Shown here in pieces: positions 7,343 to 13,533 of a stretch of 33,664 bases of DNA. The DNA is taken from the NCBI GenBank assembly GCA_900317565.1, contig ONHI01000009.1:1-33664 (forward strand), in the 5' to 3' direction. A model generated the notes under the pieces. The model saw nothing but the letters and a program-made list of their open reading frames with translations. It had not been told where the DNA came from and did not search any database. This DNA comes from an uncultured Eubacteriales bacterium. Lineage in GTDB: Bacteria > Bacillota > Clostridia > Christensenellales > Aristaeellaceae. Each line of letters begins with the position of its first letter. The first letter of the stretch is position 1. Both the position numbers and the translations under genes were made by a program.

Positions 7343-8689
7343 TTACCCCTTCCCTTTCTTCGCCTCGGCGGCGATCTTGTCCTTCATGGCCTTGAAAGCG
7401 CTGGTCAGATGGCGACGGGCCGGGCAGATGTAGGAGCAGCTGCCGCAGACCACGCAGTCCATCACGTTTTCATCGGAGGCGCCCTTCATGTCCCCCGCCT
7501 CGCACAGGTATTTCAGCTTATAGGGGTTCAGCCCGATGGGGCAGGCGTCCACGCAGCGCCCGCAGCGTATGCAGGGGCTCTCCTCCAGCTCCGCGGCCTC
7601 CTTCGCGCTGTACACCACCACGCCGTTGTTGGCCTTGGCCACGGGCACGGAGGTTACGGGACAGGGGAAGCCGGTCATCGCGCCGCCCATGACCACCTTG
7701 CCGACCTCGGCCTCGGGGATGCTGAAGCCGCCGCAGGTCTTGAGCAGGTCGGACACCCGCGTGCCCACGCGCACCCGCAGGTTGGAGGGCGTGCGCACAT
7801 GGCCCGTGACGGTGGTGATGCGGGAGATCAGGGGCTTGCCATCGATCACGGCGTCCGCGATGGCCGCCGCGGTGCCGACGTTCAGCACGATCACATGCAC
7901 GTCCAGCGGCAGCTTCTTCGTGGGAACCTCGCGGCCCGTGACCACCTGGATCAGCTGCTTCTCACCGCCCTGGGGGTATTTGGTCAGAAGGGGCATGACC
8001 TCCACGCCCTCCCGGCCCTGGGCGGCCCTGCGCATGGCCTCGATGGCGTCGGGCTTGTTGTCCTCGATGGCGATGACGCCCTTTTTGACGTTCAGCGCCC
8101 GCATCGCCGCCCGCAGGCCGTCCACGATGCGCCCGCTGTGCTCCACCATCAGCCGATGATCGCAGGTCAGGTGGGTCTCGCACTCCGAACCGTTCAATAT
8201 GATGGTGTCGCAGTACTGCCCCTCCTTGACCGCGAATTTCACGTGGGTCGGGAAGGACGCGCCGCCCATGCCGCACACGCCGGCGGCCTTGATGGCGGGC
8301 ACGATCTTCTCCGCGGGACAGCTCTCGACGCTGCCCAGGGGCTCGAGCCCCTCCACCCACTCGTCCTTGAAGTCGTTTTTGATGGTCACGGCCATGGCCG
8401 AGGGCGAGGTCACCGACTGCACGGGACCCACCGCCGTCACCTGGCCGGACACGCTGGCGTGCACCGGCAGGCCCAGGAAGCCCACGGGCTCGCCGATGAC
8501 CTGGCCGAGCTTGACCCGGTCGCCCACCTGCACGCAGGGCGTGCTGGGCGCGCCCAGGTGCATGCCCATCAATATGGTCACGGTATCGGCGACGTAGTCG
8601 CGCACCGCCGCGCCGCTGGTCGCCGCCTTCCCCTCATGGGCGCCGTGCAGCGGATGCACGCCCCCGCGAAAGGTTCTGAGATTCGACAA
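7343..8689 (-). CDS. rnfC: Electron transport complex subunit RnfC
   Basis: The 448-residue protein has the RnfC order: an N-terminal FRGGVHP domain, the NADH/FMN-binding region shared with complex I NuoF (GMGGASFPTHVK), a SLBB-type segment, and two C-terminal 4Fe-4S motifs, CIRCGRCVDACP and CVVCGSCSYICP. It is the peripheral subunit that exchanges electrons with NADH. I choose a TTG start at 8689, 8 bases after GGAGG; a GTG at 8698 is in frame but overlaps that site. Both Fe-S motifs are intact, so NADH chemistry at this end looks normal. In standard Rnf, electrons pass between RnfC and the ferredoxin-like RnfB, which is absent from this window. Confidence 0.92.
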   Translation of the reverse strand: MSNLRTFRGGVHPLHGAHEGKAATSGAAVRDYVADTVTILMGMHLGAPSTPCVQVGDRVKLGQVIGEPVGFLGLPVHASVSGQVTAVGPVQSVTSPSAMAVTIKNDFKDEWVEGLEPLGSVESCPAEKIVPAIKAAGVCGMGGASFPTHVKFAVKEGQYCDTIILNGSECETHLTCDHRLMVEHSGRIVDGLRAAMRALNVKKGVIAIEDNKPDAIEAMRRAAQGREGVEVMPLLTKYPQGGEKQLIQVVTGREVPTKKLPLDVHVIVLNVGTAAAIADAVIDGKPLISRITTVTGHVRTPSNLRVRVGTRVSDLLKTCGGFSIPEAEVGKVVMGGAMTGFPCPVTSVPVAKANNGVVVYSAKEAAELEESPCIRCGRCVDACPIGLNPYKLKYLCEAGDMKGASDENVMDCVVCGSCSYICPARRHLTSAFKAMKDKIAAEAKKGKG

Positions 8690-8713
8690 TTTCAGCACCT
8701 CCTGCCCTTTCCC

Positions 8714-9034
8714 CTATACCTCATGCTTTTCATGCTTGCTCTCCCAGTGCACCAGCAGGGTCATCGCCGCGCGCATCGCGATGATGGCGCAGGTCATGCC
8801 GATGTCCCGCCAGTCCGGGGCGATGATCGTCTTCAAAACCTCGCTGCCCAGCAGGAAGTTCAAGGCGGTGGCAATGCCCTCGGTAAACACGTTCTTGCCC
8901 TTGTCCGGGTTCTTGACGACGCAGACCAGCGCCTTGACAGCGGAGATGAATATGATCACCGCGCCGACGGCCTCCAGGATCAGTATGCCGTAGCGCACCG
9001 CGGTCTGGAAGACATCCTCGAATATCTCGTACAT
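8714..9034 (-). CDS. DUF1622-family small membrane protein
   Basis: This 106-residue protein has three hydrophobic segments and the DUF1622 pattern: a first helix with LILEAVGAVII, a GIATALNFLLGSEVLKTI middle (family: G-LxFLLAxDIxKTI), and a last helix starting near AIIAMRAAMTLL with a short charged tail. The ATG at 9034 is chosen for AAGGAG 6 bases upstream; the frame stays open to 9055. It sits between rnfG and rnfC. DUF1622 proteins have no established function, and this is not a standard Rnf subunit. Position suggests a membrane accessory of the complex, which is an inference from gene order only. Confidence 0.75.
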   Translation of the reverse strand: MYEIFEDVFQTAVRYGILILEAVGAVIIFISAVKALVCVVKNPDKGKNVFTEGIATALNFLLGSEVLKTIIAPDWRDIGMTCAIIAMRAAMTLLVHWESKHEKHEV

Positions 9035-9081
9035 ATCGGCTCCTTCCCGGCTCAAGGCCGGTCGGTCGATCCCCTGTGCTC

Positions 9082-11121
9082 TCAGAACGCGGGACGGACG
9101 CGCATCAGGCGCGCGGCGTCGCCGACAGCCGGTTCCGGTGCGGTTTCAGTTTCGACTTCGGTCGGTTCCTCCGCGTTCAGCGACGGTTTGGCCCGCATCA
9201 GCCGGGAGGGATCGACTGCCTCACTGTCGGTATCGGCAGCAGTGTCGGCTTCGGCGACAGGCTCCGCTTCAAAGGCGGGACGCTCGCGCATCAGGCGGGT
9301 AGCATCATCCGCCGGGGTATCGTCCGCAACAGGCTCCGCCGGGGTATCGTCCGCGGCAGGTTCCGCTTCAAAGGCGGGACGCGCACGCATCAGACGTGAA
9401 GCGTCACCGGCAATCGGTTCGGCATCAGATTCAGTTTCGACTTCGGTCGGTTCCGCATCACTGAATGCCGGACGCGCCCGCATCAGTCGGGAAGCATCTG
9501 CATTTTCGCCGTCGGTATCGGCATCAGTGTCGGCTTCGGCAGCGGGCGCTGCTTCGAGAGCGGGACGAGCGCGCATCAGACGCGCGGCACCATCCGCCAC
9601 AGAATCGTCCGCGGCAGGCTCCGCCGCGAAGACGGGGCGCTGGCGCATCAGACGGGAGGAATCATCCACCGTGGTATCGTCCGCGGCAGGCTCCGCCGCG
9701 AAGGCGGGACGCTGGCGCATCAGGCGGGAAGCACCGCCCTCATCAGTCGAGGCAGCATTGCCGACTTCGGTCTGTTCTATTGCTGCGAACGCCGGTCTCG
9801 CCCGCATCAGGCGGGAGGCGTCGCCGATGGCGACAGCAGACTCCGTTTCGGGTTCGGCTTCCGGCTCAAATTCAGCTTCCGGCTCGGACTCCGCCTCGGG
9901 TTCGGGCGCGCTCTCCGGCTCCGTCCCCACGTCGGTCCCGGTCTGCTCTGCCTGGGGCTGTGCCGCCGCGATCGCGGCCTTGTCGCCCGCGGGCACGAGC
10001 TCGTTCAGCGCGCCCAGCACCGCCGTGCTGGTCACGGTCGCGCCGGTGACGGCCTCGATGCCGTCCTCGCCGTAGGCGAAGGGCGCGGTCTTGCCGATGA
10101 ACTGGTCGGTAAACGCGGGCTCCGAGGCCAGCTTGCCCAGGCCGTCGGTCTCGTCCGGCGTGTCGATCGACAGCGCCGCGACGGTGTTGTCGTCGTTCAG
10201 CCGGACCGTCACGGTCACGTCGCCGCCGAAGCCCTGCACCGTCTGGGAGACGGGCTCCGCGGACTTCGCCCCGCCGCCGGACACGATCTCGTTGATGGCC
10301 TCCAGCGCCGCGTTGGAGGTGAAGGTCGCGCCGGTCACGGCCTCGATGCCGTCCTCGCCGTAGCTGAACGGCCCGGTCTTGCCGATGAACTGGCTTGTAA
10401 AGGCCTTCTCGGAGGCCAGCTTGCCCAGGCCGTCGGTCTCGTCCGGGGTATCGACGGCCAGGTATTCGATGGTCCCGTCCTCCGCAAAGCCCACGGTGGC
10501 GGTCACGTCGCCGCCAAAGCCCTTCCGGGTGGCGGAGGTGGTCGCGCCGAGATAGACTTCGGTCTGTTCTTCATCCAGGCCCAGCGGATAGGTGCGGACG
10601 TAGTTGGTCACGGCGTTCACGCCGCTGACCACCGCCCGGGACGTGGTGGACGCGCCGCTGACGGTGTCCACGCCGTCCTCGTTCAGCACCACGTTCGGGG
10701 TCTTGCCCACGAACTGGGCGGTGAACGCCTTCTCCCGGGTGAGCGCGCCCAGGCCGGGCGTCTCCGCGAATCCCTCGCCGCCCACCGACACGCCGGTGAT
10801 CTCGCCCGCCGGGTTGACGCCCGTCGTGACCTCCACCGGCCCGCCGTATCCGCTGACCGTGGTCTGGCCCACGTAGCCCAGGGCGTCGCCCGCGGCGTCA
10901 AAGCCCTGGTAGAGGTTGTCCAGGGTGTAGCGGCTCTCCTCCAGCGCCACCGCCTCGAAGCGCTCCGCGCCGGGCAGCGCCTTGGCCCGGGCGGCGTCCT
11001 CCAGCTTCACCTCCTGCGCCGCGACGCGCCCCGCCGTCAGGCGGTTGACCTGGCTCAGCAGCAGCACCGCGCACGCGCAGACGAGCAGCAGCGACACCCA
11101 AACAGGCATTTTTTTCTTCAC
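9082..11121 (-). CDS. rnfG: Enlarged RnfG-like protein: three FMN-attachment domains plus a nine-motif acidic tail
   Basis: 679 residues, against about 200 for ordinary RnfG. Residues 1-28 form one membrane anchor, followed by an RnfG-like AKALPGAERFEAV segment. Three FMN-binding domains follow, each with a flavin attachment motif: DTVSGASTTS (acceptor S158), EAVTGATFTS (T266) and EAVTGATVTS (T362). From about 380 the protein becomes rich in Glu, Asp, Ala and Pro and is probably disordered. From 434 to the last residue it carries nine copies of RLMRxRPxF-like motifs spaced 24-33 residues apart. The GTG start at 11121 lies 8 bases after GGAGG. ApbE is encoded just upstream and should flavinylate it outside the membrane. 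Domains 2 and 3 are close copies of each other. What the tail binds is unknown. Confidence 0.85.
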   Translation of the reverse strand: MKKKMPVWVSLLLVCACAVLLLSQVNRLTAGRVAAQEVKLEDAARAKALPGAERFEAVALEESRYTLDNLYQGFDAAGDALGYVGQTTVSGYGGPVEVTTGVNPAGEITGVSVGGEGFAETPGLGALTREKAFTAQFVGKTPNVVLNEDGVDTVSGASTTSRAVVSGVNAVTNYVRTYPLGLDEEQTEVYLGATTSATRKGFGGDVTATVGFAEDGTIEYLAVDTPDETDGLGKLASEKAFTSQFIGKTGPFSYGEDGIEAVTGATFTSNAALEAINEIVSGGGAKSAEPVSQTVQGFGGDVTVTVRLNDDNTVAALSIDTPDETDGLGKLASEPAFTDQFIGKTAPFAYGEDGIEAVTGATVTSTAVLGALNELVPAGDKAAIAAAQPQAEQTGTDVGTEPESAPEPEAESEPEAEFEPEAEPETESAVAIGDASRLMRARPAFAAIEQTEVGNAASTDEGGASRLMRQRPAFAAEPAADDTTVDDSSRLMRQRPVFAAEPAADDSVADGAARLMRARPALEAAPAAEADTDADTDGENADASRLMRARPAFSDAEPTEVETESDAEPIAGDASRLMRARPAFEAEPAADDTPAEPVADDTPADDATRLMRERPAFEAEPVAEADTAADTDSEAVDPSRLMRAKPSLNAEEPTEVETETAPEPAVGDAARLMRVRPAF
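9085..9822 (-). repeat. Nine in-frame repeats encoding RLMRxRPxF motifs
   Basis: Residues 434-679 of the RnfG-like protein. The arginine that opens each motif is at 437, 466, 490, 514, 545, 576, 609, 640 and 671. Each copy is R-L-M-R-x-R/K-P-x-F/L, mostly preceded by Asp-Ala-Ser, and spacers are acidic. Copies 2 to 4 are 24 residues (72 bases) apart with nearly identical DNA, showing recent tandem duplication; most later spacings are 31. The last copy ends exactly at the stop codon. Confidence 0.92.
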
Positions 11122-11155
11122 ACGCCCATCCTCCTTGCTCTATATCCTCGATTCG

Positions 11156-12145
11156 TCATTCCGCCATGTATGCCTTCGCGCCGGAGGTATAGCTCACCGT
11201 CCGGTCCCGGGCGATGAAGACCGCCTCCACGCCCTCGATGCCCTCGATCAGCGCCGTGCCCGCCTCGGTGCCGAGGGCAAACGCCGCCGTCGCCAGCGCG
11301 TCACCCCACATGGAGCTGTCCGAGAAGATGGTCACCGAGGCCAGCTCGTTCTGCACCGGCCAGCCCGTGGCGGGGTCCAGTATATGATGGTAATACACCC
11401 CGTCCAGCTCGAAGCCGCGCTCGTAGATGCCGCTGGTCACGGTGCTTCCGCCGAAGTTCTTCGCCACCAGCATGTACTCCCCGGTGGGCCGGTCGATGTC
11501 CTGTATGCCCACCCGCCAGGGGCTGCCGTCCGGCTTCAAACCGATGGTGACGATGTTGCCGCCGAAGGACAGCACCGCGCTGGTCACGCCCCTGTCCTCC
11601 AGATAGCCCTTCACCGCGTCGGCGATGTAGCCCTTGGCGATGCCGCCCAGGTCGATCATCATGCCCTCGGGCAGCGTGACCCGACTTCCGTCGGTTTTGA
11701 CCTGCGTGTAGTCCACGCGTGCCGCGGCCTCCGCCAGCGTCCGGGCGTCGGGCAGGACCGCCGCGCCGGAGGTGAAGTCCCATAGGGTCGAGGCCGGGGC
11801 CACCGTCACGTCGAACGCGCCGCCGGACAGGTCGCTCACCTGCCGGGCCGCCTCCAGGATCGCGAGGGTATCCTCTGAGACCTCCACGGGCGCCCCGCCC
11901 GCGTGGTTGATGCGCCAGACGTCGCTGCCCTCCACTGTGCGGGAGAGCAGCTGCTCGTAGCGCCCGCACTCCCGGAGCGCGTCCTGGAGCACCGCGGCGT
12001 CGTCCACGTAGGCCGTCAGCATGATGGCCGTGTCCAGATAAAAACCGACCGCAGACTGTTTTTCAACCTGTGCCTGCGCGCAGCCCGACAGCGACAGCAC
12101 CAGTGCCGCCATGACCGCGAGCGCGATCCCCCGCGTCCCCTTCAT
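11156..12145 (-). CDS. apbE: FAD:protein FMN transferase ApbE, lipoprotein
   Basis: A 329-residue ApbE with a lipoprotein signal (LSGC, C22), so it acts on the outer face of the membrane. It transfers FMN from FAD to the Thr/Ser of motifs such as SGAT. Family motifs are present: DLGGIAKGYIAD (165-176), HHILDPATG (253-261) and the metal-binding aspartate region WGDALATA (280-287). ATG at 12145 follows GGAG at 8 bases. Likely local targets are RnfD, the three domains of the RnfG-like protein and the two FMN domains of the divergent reductase, six sites in all. It lies between the Gx transporter and rnfG genes. Confidence 0.93.
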   Translation of the reverse strand: MKGTRGIALAVMAALVLSLSGCAQAQVEKQSAVGFYLDTAIMLTAYVDDAAVLQDALRECGRYEQLLSRTVEGSDVWRINHAGGAPVEVSEDTLAILEAARQVSDLSGGAFDVTVAPASTLWDFTSGAAVLPDARTLAEAAARVDYTQVKTDGSRVTLPEGMMIDLGGIAKGYIADAVKGYLEDRGVTSAVLSFGGNIVTIGLKPDGSPWRVGIQDIDRPTGEYMLVAKNFGGSTVTSGIYERGFELDGVYYHHILDPATGWPVQNELASVTIFSDSSMWGDALATAAFALGTEAGTALIEGIEGVEAVFIARDRTVSYTSGAKAYMAE

Positions 12146-12184
12146 TGAACCGACTCCATATCGATATTTACAGGCCTTGGTCTG

Positions 12185-12865
12185 TTATTGATCCTTGTAC
12201 ACCCGCAGCGCCGCGAACACCCGCTGGGCCACGATGCCCGTCAGGCAGCCCACCACCGCGCCGATGCCCACCAGCACCGGCAGATAGGTGTACAGCAGCT
12301 GGGGCGTGTGCAGCACGCCGCTGGCCGCCAGGATCTGCCCCACGTTGTGGGCCACGGCCCCGGCCAGCGAGGTGCCCAGCACCGCGAATTCGGCGTGCCT
12401 GCCGATCCAGAAGAAGGCGGCCGCCGCGGCTACGCAGGCCAGCGCGATCAGCAGCATGCACCACAGCATCTGTCCCCGGGGATGGGGATGCTTCGCCAGC
12501 AGCATGACGTCGCTGGCCGCGGCCAGCAGCGCGATGGCCAGCGCGCCGATCCGGGCGTTTTTCCGCACCAGCAGCATCACGCCCAGGCTCAGCACGCCGC
12601 CGGACAGGCTGTAGAGTATGGCCGACATCGACCCGAACAGGAAGCCGGACAGAAATACCTTCGCCAACATCAGCAGCACGCAGCCCCGCCAGTCCATCAG
12701 GTAGACCGCGTAGAGCAGCACCGTGTTGGCCAGGCCCAGCTTGATCCCGGGCACCGCGCCGCTCAGGAACCACGTCACCGGGATCGCCCGGTCCAGCCAG
12801 CCCAGCACCAGCGACAGCGCCGCCAGCAGCCCGAAGCGGGCAACCTTTTGCGCCTTATTACTCAC
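12185..12865 (-). CDS. Gx transporter family membrane protein (EetB-like)
   Basis: A 226-residue protein with about six hydrophobic helices and the family block LSGAVPGIKLGLANTV near 34-49, which marks the PF07456 group. That group was once labelled heptaprenyl diphosphate synthase component I but resembles small-molecule (ECF-like) transporters. Members sit beside NusG_II proteins in flavin-based extracellular electron transfer loci (the EetA/EetB pair, as I recall the literature), and the same pairing is seen here. It begins with GTG at 12865 with only a weak GGTGG site, 24 bases after the NusG_II stop. A role in flavin or quinone handling is inferred from context, not demonstrated. Confidence 0.82.
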   Translation of the reverse strand: MSNKAQKVARFGLLAALSLVLGWLDRAIPVTWFLSGAVPGIKLGLANTVLLYAVYLMDWRGCVLLMLAKVFLSGFLFGSMSAILYSLSGGVLSLGVMLLVRKNARIGALAIALLAAASDVMLLAKHPHPRGQMLWCMLLIALACVAAAAAFFWIGRHAEFAVLGTSLAGAVAHNVGQILAASGVLHTPQLLYTYLPVLVGIGAVVGCLTGIVAQRVFAALRVYKDQ

Positions 12866-12889
12866 TCAATCCACCATTTCAATTATCTA

Positions 12890-13306
12890 TTATTCCCTGA
12901 CCTCCACCGACAGCTTGTGGGGCAGGCATATGATGAAGCCGCCCATCACCCGCAGCTCGAGGTTGTCCCGGGTGACCGCGCCCATCTGCACGCAGTCCTG
13001 GTTGTCGCAGTCCGCGTGGCGCATGTACACGGCCTCGCCGGTGATCGCGACGGCGTTCTCCCCCACGCCGTCCTGCCGGACGACAATCTCGCGGGGCTCG
13101 TCGAAGGGCACGTCCAGAAGCGGCTGTCCGTCCAGCGTGAAATAGACCCGCAGGCCCTCGCCCGGGGACACCGGCTCTCCGTCCCAGGCCGCGCCGTCCA
13201 GCTCCACCCGGACGGCGGGAACCTCCCGCGCCCGACAGCCGGACAGCACGAGCGCCGCCAGCAGCAGCGCAAGCCCCATTCCCCCGCGACGCAGCCAAAC
13301 CGCCAA
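12890..13306 (-). CDS. NusG_II-domain lipoprotein (first gene of the Rnf operon; EetA-like)
   Basis: 138 residues with a lipoprotein signal ending LSGC, then a NusG domain II-like module marked by CDNQDC and IICLPH. The start is TTG at 13306, 9 bases after a good GGAGG; an internal ATG at 13279 has a poorly spaced site. The same CDNxDC...IICLP arrangement occurs in the operon-distal copy at 4672-5184, so the two are distant paralogues at either end of one operon. It is not transcription factor NusG: it is exported and has no NGN domain. Followed directly by the Gx transporter gene. Function unknown; a surface partner of the transporter or of the redox proteins is plausible. Confidence 0.78.
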   Translation of the reverse strand: MAVWLRRGGMGLALLLAALVLSGCRAREVPAVRVELDGAAWDGEPVSPGEGLRVYFTLDGQPLLDVPFDEPREIVVRQDGVGENAVAITGEAVYMRHADCDNQDCVQMGAVTRDNLELRVMGGFIICLPHKLSVEVRE

Positions 13307-13338
13307 TGTGACAATCCTCCAATATATATATTAATTAT

Positions 13339-13367
13339 ATTATATACGGCTTCGCCGCATTTATCAA
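13339..13367 (-). promoter_or_regulatory. Sigma-A-type promoter of the Rnf operon
   Basis: On the minus strand, TTGATA (13362-13367), a 17-base spacer and a perfect TATAAT (13339-13344). The -10 lies about 33 bases before the first start codon, giving a short leader. The spacer holds a small GC-rich hairpin. Confidence 0.75.
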
Positions 13368-13446
13368 CCCATATTTTTAAATTGGCATCATTTGCGATTT
13401 GATATGCAGCATCCGCGCAACAAATGGCAAAATCGTGACTTTTGGA

Positions 13447-13475
13447 TTGACTTCTATATATATTTTTGATATGAT
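13447..13475 (+). promoter_or_regulatory. Sigma-A-type promoter of the flavin reductase
   Basis: TTGACT (13447-13452), a 17-base AT-rich spacer and TATGAT (13470-13475), 58 bases before the reductase start. It is divergent from the Rnf promoter; the two -35 boxes are about 80 bases apart, room for a shared regulator. Confidence 0.75.
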
Positions 13476-13533
13476 GGGAGTGTAAATATGGGTGTGGTAT
13501 GCCCATATGAATCCAAACAACAGGAGGGGTAAC

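Noticed and set aside
9085-9822. Possible CRISPR or tandem-repeat DNA array
   Set aside because: Repeats are in frame, vary in spacing and keep protein motifs, and no repeat is identical along its length; they are coding.
6434-10075. Plus-strand open frame of 1213 codons opposite the Rnf operon
   Set aside because: A product of high GC and codon bias on the antisense strand; it encodes no recognisable domains and conflicts with the clear rnf genes.
12185-12865. Heptaprenyl diphosphate synthase component I
   Set aside because: A historic label for PF07456; the protein is a multi-helix membrane protein with transporter-like features and no prenyl synthase motifs.
12890-13306. Transcription factor NusG
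   Set aside because: Only the domain II part is present, with a lipoprotein signal; it is exported.
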